The translations under genes and the position numbers were made by a program. Shown here in pieces: positions 17,843 through 25,554 of a stretch of DNA of 64,000 bases. The notes beneath the pieces were generated by a model. The model did no database searches. It was not told the DNA's origin and saw nothing but the letters and a program-made list of their open reading frames with translations. The first letter of the stretch is position 1. The number at the start of each line of letters is the position of its first letter. Where the stretch lies: contig NZ_PTIR01000011.1 in assembly GCF_002934455.1 (NCBI RefSeq), forward strand, positions 1 to 64,000, read 5' to 3'. This stretch comes from Trinickia symbiotica (GTDB taxonomy: Bacteria; Pseudomonadota; Gammaproteobacteria; Burkholderiales; Burkholderiaceae).

Positions 17843-19048
17843 ATGCAAGCATCGGCCAATCACGCCAGTGCCGCGAGCGCGGACCCGCTCACGGGCGTGC
17901 GCGTGCTCGATCTGAGCGCTTATATCGCCGGCCCGTACGGATGCACGCTGCTCGCCGATCAGGGCGCCGACGTCATCAAAATCGAACCGCCCACGGGCGA
18001 CAATCTGCGCAAATATCCGTCGACGCTCGAAGCAGAAAGCCGCGCATTCCTCGGCGTGAATCGCGGCAAGCGTGGCCTCGTGCTCGATCTCAAGCAGCCG
18101 GAGGCGCTCGCGGTGCTGATGCGCCTTGTTGAAGCCGCCGATGTGCTTATCCACAACTTTCGCCCGAGCGTGCCCGAGCGGCTCGGTATCGCCTATGAGC
18201 AGTTGCGCGCGGTCAATCCGCGCCTGATCTATTGCGCGGTGACCGGCTACGGCGACACCGGCCCGAACAAGGACAAGGCGGGATACGATCAGGTGCTGCA
18301 AACGATGACGGGTATGTGCACGCTGCAAGGCAAGCGCGGCGGACCGCCCGAGATACTGTACGGATCGGTGGTCGACTACTACGCTGCCGCCCTCGTGGCG
18401 GCGGGTGTGTCGTCGGCGCTCTTCGAGCGCGAGCGTAGCGGCGCCGGACAATATGTCGGCGTATCACTGTTGCGCAGCGCGCTGGCGATGCAATCGGCTC
18501 GCATGATCTGGGCCGAGGGCGAACCGAAGGACATCAGCCGCGACATGCGCTCTGGCGGCATCACCGGCATCCATCCGACACGCGAAGGCTATCTGTACAT
18601 TTCGGCCAACACGCCGCATTTCTGGCAATCGCTCTGCGAGAAGACCGGCCTAGCATCGCTGGCGCAGAACGAACGCTATGACTCGGTACGCAAGCGCGCA
18701 CTGCATTGCGACGAAATCATTCCGCAGTTGCACGCTGCACTTCAGGCGCGCACCGCGCTCGAATGGGAAGCGCACTTCGGCGACGCCGTACCCTGTGCGG
18801 CCGCGCGCAGTGTCGAAGATATGTTCGACGACCCGCAAGTGTTGGCGGAAGACATGGTGACCCGCTTCGACTATCCGGGCATCGGCACCTATCGCGGCAT
18901 CAAGCATCCGATTCGATTCGGCACAACGCCTGGACGCGATCCCGCAGCCGCGCCCGCATTCGGCCAGCACTCCGATGCGCTTTTGCGCGAGTTCGGCTGG
19001 ACGGACGACGCGATCGAGTCGCTGCGCGCGAAGCGCGCGGTGTTGTGA
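17843..19048 (+). CDS. CaiB/BaiF (class III) CoA-transferase
   Basis: 401-residue class III CoA-transferase, usual length for the family. It starts TGVRVLDLSAYIAGPYGCTL, continues GADVIKIEPPTGD and LDLKQPEALAVLMRLVEAAD, and has the catalytic aspartate D149 in KAGYDQVLQTMTG, which forms the acyl anhydride and CoA thioester intermediates. The ATG at 17843 follows AAGGAG. It likely moves CoA from succinyl-CoA to the hydroxy acid brought in by the transporter downstream, making the substrate for the CitE-like lyase upstream. The exact acid is unknown. Confidence 0.88.
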   Translation: MQASANHASAASADPLTGVRVLDLSAYIAGPYGCTLLADQGADVIKIEPPTGDNLRKYPSTLEAESRAFLGVNRGKRGLVLDLKQPEALAVLMRLVEAADVLIHNFRPSVPERLGIAYEQLRAVNPRLIYCAVTGYGDTGPNKDKAGYDQVLQTMTGMCTLQGKRGGPPEILYGSVVDYYAAALVAAGVSSALFERERSGAGQYVGVSLLRSALAMQSARMIWAEGEPKDISRDMRSGGITGIHPTREGYLYISANTPHFWQSLCEKTGLASLAQNERYDSVRKRALHCDEIIPQLHAALQARTALEWEAHFGDAVPCAAARSVEDMFDDPQVLAEDMVTRFDYPGIGTYRGIKHPIRFGTTPGRDPAAAPAFGQHSDALLREFGWTDDAIESLRAKRAVL

Positions 19049-19059
19049 GGAGATACGCG

Positions 19060-19143
19060 ATGCCGTTCGATCTACCCGCGCACGCGTGCGACTTTTCTGA
19101 TCGGCCCGGTGGTCTACGGCGGGCGCTGTTGCTGCTGGTCTGA
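19060..19143 (+). CDS. Very short ORF between CoA-transferase and transporter genes (27 aa)
   Basis: A 27-codon frame beginning MPFDLPAHACDF follows a GAGGAG sequence right after the CoA-transferase stop. It has no recognisable domain. It may be a true small peptide, a decayed piece of a lost gene in this operon, or chance. The frame fills most of the 131-base gap. Confidence 0.2.
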   Translation: MPFDLPAHACDFSDRPGGLRRALLLLV

Positions 19144-19179
19144 CGGACGCGCATGAACAAATCGAACGGAGACAGACGT

Positions 19180-20520
19180 ATGGAATCAGCGACGACTCAA
19201 CCAACACGGGCACACGCCCATCCTAAATCGCTGACGGAGCGCTGGTGGGGCCTGTTCGACACGCGCGTCGGCGCGCTGCCCGTACCGGTGTTTTTAGCGC
19301 TATTGGCCGTGCTCGCCGCGATGACGCTAAAGGGCAAGCTCGCTTCGGACCTGCCCACCGGTATTGCGCTGGTGGCGGTCGGCGGTTTCGCATGCGCCGA
19401 ACTCGCAAAACGCATTCCGTGGATTCGCCACATCGGCGCGGCATCGATTTTCGCAGCGTTCATTCCGTCGATGCTCGTCTACTACAAGCTGATGCCCGCG
19501 CCAGTCGTCAAGGCGGTCACCGACTTCACGAAGAGTTCCAATTTCCTCTATCTCTTCATCGCGGCGATCATTGTGGGCAGCGTACTCAGCATGGACCGGC
19601 AGACGTTGATTAAAGGCTTCGTGCGCATTTTCATTCCGGTTGCGAGCGGCTCCGTGGTCGCGGCCCTCGTGGGGACTGGCGTGGGCGTTGCGCTCGGCAT
19701 GCAAGCAAAGCACGCGCTTTTCTTCGTCGTCGTGCCGATCATGGCGGGCGGTGTCGGCGAGGGCGCGCTTCCGCTCTCCGCGGGCTATGCGCAGATTCTG
19801 GGTGTCGAACGAGGACCGCTCTTTGCGCAGGTGCTCTCGGCCGTCATGCTCGGTAACATCGCTGCAATCTGCTGCGCGGGTCTGCTGAGCTACCTCGGCG
19901 CACGCAAGCCCAGTCTGACCGGGAATGGCCAACTCACCATCGCCGGATCGGCTGAGGACACCGCCCACGCGGCCGCGCCTTCGTTCGAATTCGATGTGAG
20001 TTCGGTCGCCGCAGCGGGTGCGACGGCGATCACGCTCTATCTGCTCGGCGTGCTGAGCCATCAACTGTTCGGCTGGCCCGCTCCGGTCGTCATGCTGGTG
20101 CTCGTGGTCGCGGCGCAGTGCTTTCAGGTGGTGTCGCCGCGCGTGCGCGGCGGGGCACGCTTCATGTATGGCTTCTTCTCGACGGCCGTCACCTATCCGC
20201 TGATGTTCGCCATCAGCGTCGCGATGACACCGTGGGGCGAAATTGTCACCGCGTTTCAGTGGATCAATATCGTGACGGCTGTGTCGACGGTGCTTGCGCT
20301 GACTGCGACCGGATTCTTCGTTGGACGCATGGTAGGGATGTATCCCGTGGAAGCGGCGATCGTGAACGCGACGCATAGCGGCCTCGGCGGCACCGGCGAT
20401 GTCGCGATCCTGACAGCCGCCAACCGAATGGAGTTGATGCCGTTCGCGCAGATCGCGACGCGCATCGGCGGCGGCGTTACCGTGATGACCGCGCTGGCCG
20501 TGTTCGCTTACTTGCGTTAG
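19180..20520 (+). CDS. 2-hydroxycarboxylate transporter family protein (CitS/MleP-like symporter)
   Basis: 446-residue inner-membrane protein with about eleven hydrophobic segments and the two re-entrant GGxG signatures of the 2-hydroxycarboxylate transporter family: GGVGEGALPLSAGYA in the N half and GGTGDVAIL in the C half. Characterised members carry citrate, malate or lactate with Na+ or H+, or by exchange. I start at 19180 (MESATT) because GGAG lies eight bases upstream. The earlier ATG at 19153 has no clear site. Operon context suggests it imports the acid activated by the CoA-transferase. Confidence 0.87.
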   Translation: MESATTQPTRAHAHPKSLTERWWGLFDTRVGALPVPVFLALLAVLAAMTLKGKLASDLPTGIALVAVGGFACAELAKRIPWIRHIGAASIFAAFIPSMLVYYKLMPAPVVKAVTDFTKSSNFLYLFIAAIIVGSVLSMDRQTLIKGFVRIFIPVASGSVVAALVGTGVGVALGMQAKHALFFVVVPIMAGGVGEGALPLSAGYAQILGVERGPLFAQVLSAVMLGNIAAICCAGLLSYLGARKPSLTGNGQLTIAGSAEDTAHAAAPSFEFDVSSVAAAGATAITLYLLGVLSHQLFGWPAPVVMLVLVVAAQCFQVVSPRVRGGARFMYGFFSTAVTYPLMFAISVAMTPWGEIVTAFQWINIVTAVSTVLALTATGFFVGRMVGMYPVEAAIVNATHSGLGGTGDVAILTAANRMELMPFAQIATRIGGGVTVMTALAVFAYLR

Positions 20521-20619
20521 GCATGAGGCGGCGCACCCAAGTGTCCGGCGCGGAATCGCCGATCGAACCAAAAATGGGTTGGTCAGCCAGCGGCGGGAAG
20601 AGACTTCGCGTCAACGCCA

Positions 20620-20860
20620 GCGCTGGCTCGTTGCTAGCCATCGCAGCAATCATCGTCGCCATTACAATCTGGCGGTCGGTTAGCTACCCAAGATGGAGCG
20701 GCATCCCCTTGGCGATTGGCCTCGCGCTCTATAATCCCGCAGTTCTTTGGAACGTAGCCGCTCCGCCTCGCTCACGGGCTGCTCGTCGGTATAGGATGCT
20801 GGTGGATTGCAGCAGGGATGTTGAACCGGGGCACGAGGCAATGCCCTCAAGTTGCGCAAT
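20620..20860 (+). pseudogene. Remnant of a small integral membrane protein gene
   Basis: One frame gives a hydrophobic stretch (SLLAIAAIIVAITIW, then PRWSGIPLAIGLALY). It continues in the next frame, after one inserted base and across a stop, as LRLAHGLLVGIGCWWIAAGM. Together they read like the last helices of a small hypothetical membrane protein. With a frameshift and an in-frame stop it is broken. The rest of 20521-20965 shows no gene. The family is not identified. Confidence 0.45.
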
Positions 20861-20965
20861 GTCAACATCGCTGACTGTATCGGCGAGATCGTCGATATGT
20901 AAGGCATGCCACTTCAGAAGGAGTCATCATGCGGCACGTCAACTCGCCATTCCGCCCTGCCTTGC

Positions 20966-21873
20966 TCACGGCCGACGTCCGATGTCGCAGGCATGAAGAA
21001 TCTTCGGGACATGGTTCTGGCAGAAGGTCAGGTATGTCCGAACAATAGTCGAGGGATGGCGATGGGATGGATAAAGGAGGTTGATGGGCTGCTCGGGCAA
21101 CGGAAACTGCGGCAGCAATTGCACGAGGCGCTTCTCCTGAATAGGCGCAGCCGCTAGAAAAGGCGGCAACTCAGTTAGCACATCATTAGCGAGCGCACGC
21201 ACGCACGCACGCACAAGTGATGATAATCGTTGGTGGACAGAAGGGCCTTTGGCTCGATGATATGCCCAGCCAAGTCCCATCGTGCCGGGGCATCGACACT
21301 CGACATCCATACAGCGCACGGGAACCGATAGAGTTCGTCGGGTAGTGCCGGCACGCCGAGGCGCTCCACTAGCTTCGGGTTAGCTACTAGAACATGGCGA
21401 TAGGACAAGATGTGTCGCGCCACCATAGCCTCGTGAACGATCGAGCCGACACGCAGGGCGACGTCGATGCCGTCCTCGATTAAATCCACCCGACGTTCAG
21501 TTGAGTAGACGTGGACTTGGATGTCCGGATAGCGGCGCTGGAACGCCGCAAGCAAATCCCACCATGGCTCAAAAGACTGAGGGAACGATAGCCGTAAGCG
21601 CCCTTTCAACTGCGCCTGATCGCTTACGATGGCTTGCTCGGCCTCAAGTAGCGCCTCGATGCCACGACTAGCCTGCTCGTACAGCTTTGTTCCGGCATCA
21701 GTCAGCCTCACCCCTCGCGCCGAGCGCTCCAGCAACTGCACCATAAGCTGCCGTTCCAGCTCCCGTATCCGACGGCTCAGCGTTGGCAATGGGATTCCAA
21801 GACGGCTCGCCGCCGCCGAAAGACTACCCGCCGGGACGACGGTAACGAACATGTGAGTGGCGTTCAGGTCCAT
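20966..21873 (-). pseudogene. LysR-family regulator, frameshifted in a GTGC tetranucleotide repeat
   Basis: The N-terminal 225 residues (start 21873, MDLNATHMFVTVVPAGSLSA) form a normal LysR helix-turn-helix and first effector lobe. The frame then breaks in a run of GTGC units (21195-21214) and ends after a few codons (LCVRACVRSLMMC). The missing C-terminus continues in another frame as LANDVLTELPPFL, then RLVQLLPQFPLPEQPINLLYPS to a stop at 20966. Removing two repeat units (8 bases) would give a 299-residue protein of exact family length with the expected NDxxxL-ALA-LPPFL spacing. It is divergent from the metallo-hydrolase gene, which it probably regulated. Confidence 0.8.
21195..21214 (-). 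repeat. Five tandem GTGC tetranucleotide units inside the LysR gene
   Basis: The plus strand reads five perfect GCAC units (GTGC on the coding strand). The LysR frame is open through the repeat only if the unit number is a multiple of three. Five copies put it out of frame. Tetranucleotide tracts of this kind change length by slipped-strand mispairing. Confidence 0.85.
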
Positions 21874-21987
21874 ACGGCATGCCTCTCATAACTGAGAGGC
21901 GGCTTCCAATTTTTGACAATGTTAATTCATTTATGGCAACGATATCCTGTTGCCTTAAAGATCTCAATTCCAAGAATGAGGACGCGT

Positions 21988-23361
21988 ATGCAACAGACGT
22001 GGACATGTCGAATGAGGACATTTATGGCGATAGTCACAACCATAGCGACGCTAACTGCAACAAATGGCGTGGCCGCACCTGACGAATTCGCGGGGAGCGA
22101 GAAGCTGAAGGCGCACTCCGAGGAATTTCGGAAGCGCGTCGTCGAAGTAACGGATGGCGTGTACACCGCCATCGGCTACTCCGCCAGCAACGTCACGCTG
22201 ATCCAGGCCGACAACGGGTCGATCATCGTCGATACCTCGGCCAACCCGGTCGATGCTCAAGCGATCATCAATGCCTTCGGGGATCGCATGACCAGACCTG
22301 TGCGTGCGATCATCTACACGCACAACCACCCCGACCATTCCGGCGGTGCGACGATATTCGCGGGCAATGACAAGCCCGAGATCTACAGCCACCAATTGCT
22401 GGTCTCGGCTAAACCCGACACGGGACGCGGCCGGCGCGATGGCGGCGATGTATTCGGAACCGCTCTGCCCGACGACCAGTTCATCAATGCCGGCACCCAG
22501 CTCGAATACGGCAGGAAGACGCCGCACGCGCGCGAGGGTTTTCTCCCGCCTACGAAAACCTTCGACGGCGAGCAACAAAGCCTGACGATTGCCGGCGTGC
22601 GGATGCAGCTCATCCTCACCCCCGGCGAGGCTGACGAAAACATCTCCGTCTGGCTGCCGGACCGCAAGGTACTGATCGCTGGCGACGTATTTCTGAAGAC
22701 ATTCCCCAACATTGCCCCCCTTCGCGGACTCCCCACGCGTCCGGCGGACAAATGGGTCGCCAGCCTAGACAAGCTGATCGCTCTGAATGCCAAATATGTC
22801 ATTCCCGGCCATATGAGCACACTAGCCGGCGCGGACAAAGTCAGGGACGCTCTCACGGCTTATCGGGACGGTATCAAGTTCGTCTATGACAAAACCATGG
22901 AAGGGATCAGCAGGGGGAAGACCCCAGATGAGTTGGTTCAGGAAGTAAAACTTCCAGCGCGGCTAGCGCAACACCCATATCTACAAGAGTATTACGGCAC
23001 TGTAGCTTGGTCAGTGCGCGGCATCTATTCGCAAAATGCTGGTTGGTTCGACGGCAACCCAACGCATATCTTCCCGCTGACCGAGAAGGAACGAGCGGAA
23101 AAAGTCATTGCGCTGGCAGGTGGAAAAGAAAAAATGTTGGAAGGCGCGGAAGCATCGCTTTCTGTCGGTGAGTTTCAGTGGGCCGCCGAGCAGGCCGACT
23201 ATGTTCTTGCCATCGCACCGCAGAGCAATCGGACAACCATAATAAAGGTGCGCGCGCTTAGAGAACTGGGCGGGCGTCAGATGAATGCCACGGCGCGCAA
23301 TTACTATCTGACAGTCGCGCAGAGCCTAGAGAAAGGCCTCCAAGCCGGTGGCTCAAAATAA
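21988..23361 (+). CDS. Secreted metallo-beta-lactamase-fold hydrolase with alkyl-sulfatase dimerisation domain
   Basis: 457-residue protein with a hydrophobic signal region ending near VAA-PDEF. The metallo-beta-lactamase domain has the zinc motif HNHPDH at 112-117 (THNHPDHSGG), SIIVDTSANP before it, and ISVWLPDRKVLIAGDVF after it. From about 280 it resembles the dimerisation domain of SdsA-type alkyl sulfatases (GTVAWSVRGIYSQNAGWFDG). It ends there, without the C-terminal SCP2-like domain of full-length SdsA enzymes of about 650 residues. I chose the ATG at 21988, after GAGGA. ATGs at 22012 and 22024 are alternatives. A periplasmic sulfate-ester or related hydrolase is likely, with the substrate unknown. 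Confidence 0.75.
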   Translation: MQQTWTCRMRTFMAIVTTIATLTATNGVAAPDEFAGSEKLKAHSEEFRKRVVEVTDGVYTAIGYSASNVTLIQADNGSIIVDTSANPVDAQAIINAFGDRMTRPVRAIIYTHNHPDHSGGATIFAGNDKPEIYSHQLLVSAKPDTGRGRRDGGDVFGTALPDDQFINAGTQLEYGRKTPHAREGFLPPTKTFDGEQQSLTIAGVRMQLILTPGEADENISVWLPDRKVLIAGDVFLKTFPNIAPLRGLPTRPADKWVASLDKLIALNAKYVIPGHMSTLAGADKVRDALTAYRDGIKFVYDKTMEGISRGKTPDELVQEVKLPARLAQHPYLQEYYGTVAWSVRGIYSQNAGWFDGNPTHIFPLTEKERAEKVIALAGGKEKMLEGAEASLSVGEFQWAAEQADYVLAIAPQSNRTTIIKVRALRELGGRQMNATARNYYLTVAQSLEKGLQAGGSK

Positions 23362-23410
23362 GAGCAGCTAACAGAACTAGGACGTCGTCCCTGCGTAGGT
23401 TTGTGGGCGC

Positions 23411-23459
23411 GATACCGTCCACCGTCACCCTCTTTCGAATGCGCTCCGCGATACCGTCA
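23411..23459. repeat. GATACCGTC repeat pair
   Basis: GATACCGTCC at 23411 and GATACCGTCA at 23450 lie in non-coding DNA after the hydrolase gene. A further GATACCGTCA is near 23895. The same 10-mer is clustered beside guaA at 27.0 kb. Confidence 0.55.
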
Positions 23460-23622
23460 CGACCGCGATGCGAGCCCAAAAGACCCCTTGAATGTCGGGT
23501 GGCGGTTCGAGGCAGCCCCTGATTCAAACTCTTGTGGACACCAGCGAATCGGATTCGGATGGTCGCGATCGAGAAGAACACGCGCCTTATTCGACGGATC
23601 TGATCGACGAGAATGGTCGCAG

Positions 23623-23930
23623 GTTGAAGGACTTCTGCCGAAACTCCGGAAGACCACCGAAGACACGGAACTGGCACAGCAGGCGACGGTGTCGCCCGCT
23701 ACCACCTCCCAAGTGTTGACCGAACTGGAGCGCTTCGACTGGCTGTTGGCGCGAGGGCAAGGCCCGAGCAAGGAGCGTCATCACGAAGGCCAAAATGCTG
23801 GCGGTGCGGATTGGTGAAGTCTTTGACATGCACGACGTCGAGTATGAAGTCAGCCACGAGGCCGCCGCGCAACGTTACCGTCGTCGATACCGTCATCTTC
23901 AACGCCTCTCAGAGAGCTACTGCTGCCTCG
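23623..23930 (+). pseudogene. Remnant of a helix-turn-helix regulatory protein
   Basis: One frame (23623 to about 23790) reads LAQQATVSPATTSQVLTELE, then RFDWLLARGQGPSKERH, a clear winged-helix type segment. The next frame (23795-23930) reads YEVSHEAAAQRYRRRY. Both look like pieces of one DNA-binding protein, possibly an AbiEi-type antitoxin or related regulator, broken by frameshift and without a start. The remainder of 23362-24007 shows no gene. Confidence 0.4.
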
Positions 23931-24007
23931 TCGGAGTGCCGATCGTCCGCCAAGCGTCATGCTCCCGCGATTCATTGGCTAGTCTTTTATTGGCAATCAA
24001 CTAAAAA

Positions 24008-24643
24008 ATGCAACACACTCCGGGTACGATGCCTTCCACTGATAAGACGCTCGAACAAGCGGTCCTGGCGCTCGCTGAGCGCCAGCCGCTGCTGCGCGCC
24101 CGCGATCTGGTCGAACAAGGGCTGCCGACCATGGTGCTCAGCCGGCTCGTTGCGGCGGGCAAGCTGGAACGCGTCGCCCGCGGCGTCTACAGCCTGCAAG
24201 GGCGCGCCCCGAGCGAGCATCGATCTCTGGCCGAGTCCGCACTGCGCGTGCCACGCGGCGTGGTGTGCCTGCTGTCGGCACTGCGCGTTCACGGCATCGG
24301 CACACAGGCCCCCTTCGAGGTCTGGATGGCGATTCCCCCACATACACCCACGCCGCGCCTAGATCAGCCGGCCCTACGCGTGGTGCGCATGTCAGGCGAA
24401 GCCCTGACCGAAGGCGTCGAGCACATGGAGATCGATGGCGTACAGGTGCCCGTATTTAACTTGGCCAAGACGGTGGCGGACTGCTTCAAGTACCGCAACA
24501 AGATCGGCCTTGACGTAGCCCTGGAAGCGCTGCGCGATGGCTGGTCGCAGCGCAGGCTCACGATGGACACGCTCTGGCACTACGCGACAGTCAACCGCGT
24601 GACCAATGTCATGCGCCCCTATCTCGAGAGCGTGACTATATGA
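24008..24643 (+). CDS. Type IV toxin-antitoxin system antitoxin AbiEi
   Basis: 211-residue AbiEi-type antitoxin and transcriptional regulator. The N-terminal winged helix (RARDLVEQGLPTMVLSRLVA, then GKLERVARGVYSL) is the AbiEi_4 DNA-binding domain. The C-terminal part (VFNLAKTVADCFKYRNKIGL, then DVALEALRDGW) is the characteristic antitoxin domain. AbiEi proteins bind inverted repeats upstream of their own operon and block toxicity of the AbiEii nucleotidyltransferase without lasting contact. The stop overlaps the AbiEii start (ATGA). An internal ATG at 24029 is a possible alternative start. This protein looks intact, unlike its partner. Confidence 0.85.
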   Translation: MQHTPGTMPSTDKTLEQAVLALAERQPLLRARDLVEQGLPTMVLSRLVAAGKLERVARGVYSLQGRAPSEHRSLAESALRVPRGVVCLLSALRVHGIGTQAPFEVWMAIPPHTPTPRLDQPALRVVRMSGEALTEGVEHMEIDGVQVPVFNLAKTVADCFKYRNKIGLDVALEALRDGWSQRRLTMDTLWHYATVNRVTNVMRPYLESVTI

Positions 24644-25161
24644 GCCGCAACCTCGCCGCCTCCATCCGGGCCCGCCTGAAGCAGCACGCGGATGCCTCGC
24701 TGGATGGCGCGCGCATTGCGCTGCAGGTGGATATCGGTTTCGGTGATGCCGTCACGCCGGCACCTGAATCCGTCAACTACCCCGTGCTGCTCGACGATCT
24801 GCCGGCTCCACAACTGCGGGCCTATCCGAAGTACACCGTGGTGGCAGAGAAGTTTCACGCAGTGTGCCTGCTGGGCATGGCCAACACCAGCATGAAGGAT
24901 TACTTCGATCTCTGGGTGTTGCTGACCGAGGAGAGCTTGGACCCTGCCGCACTGCATCGCGCATTCCAAGCCACGTTCGCCCGGCGAAGGCTGACCATCC
25001 CCGAAGCGATCCCCGCGGGCCTGAGCGACGCCTTTGCGCAGGACGCCACGAAGCAGAAGCAGTGGGCAGCCTTCCTGAAGAAGAACCGCCTGCAGCCTTT
25101 GGACCTTGTCCAAGTCGTGGGGCGGATGCGCGATGAGTTCCAGCGACTTCAAGCGCGCTGA
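24640..25161 (+). CDS. AbiEii-type nucleotidyltransferase toxin with its catalytic region deleted
   Basis: 173-residue protein. Residues 1-20 (MSRNLAASIRARLKQHADAS) match the AbiEii N-terminus. The sequence then jumps straight to LDGARIALQVDIGFGD and follows the family to its end (YPKYTVVAEKFHAVCLLGM, then KDYFDLWVLL). Full-length relatives have about 300 residues, so roughly 110-120 are missing. The missing part carries the nucleotidyltransferase GS-x-R/DxD catalytic motif. The deletion is in frame, with the junction near 24700. The gene start overlaps the antitoxin stop. The product should be catalytically dead but may still fold in part. Confidence 0.8.
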   Translation: MSRNLAASIRARLKQHADASLDGARIALQVDIGFGDAVTPAPESVNYPVLLDDLPAPQLRAYPKYTVVAEKFHAVCLLGMANTSMKDYFDLWVLLTEESLDPAALHRAFQATFARRRLTIPEAIPAGLSDAFAQDATKQKQWAAFLKKNRLQPLDLVQVVGRMRDEFQRLQAR

Positions 25162-25554
25162 ACGCGGCCTCGCCCGTTCAAACGGCCGAGCCTATGAGCT
25201 TCACCGGAGCCCAACAAGTCCTCGACGATCACATGCAGGAACGCCCTGTATCTTGAATTCAAGAGAGGCGAAGCACTGGTGCCGGTCGAACGCATCGAGG
25301 CAGGAACTGATGCTGGTTGAACGAGACGCCCAAACGCACGGACCGCGTGCTCGCGCATATATATGAGAGCGACGCGAAGGGCGGCAGGCCGGCCCTGAGC
25401 GGCGGTGTCGTCCCGACGCCCGGCGTCTTGTTAGGTCGCAGCCCGACCCGATTGAGTCGTTCGATTACATGCAACGACTGACCGTTACGCGCTGATGGAT
25501 GGAGGATCACCGTCGGCCGGATAAAATCTCTACTCTTAACCTGGCATCGATCCC
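25162..25554. other. Non-coding stretch with no recognisable gene
   Basis: No open frame here has a believable start, codon pattern or motif. Fragments such as YLEFKRGEALVPVERIEAG can be pieced together only by switching frames near 25260-25300 and may be the debris of a gene, but I cannot name a family. Confidence 0.4.

Noticed and set aside
22860-22876. Another copy of the GACGGTATC repeat inside the metallo-hydrolase gene
   Set aside because: It lies within codons for a conserved-looking DGIK stretch and is a single partial match, so it is treated as chance.
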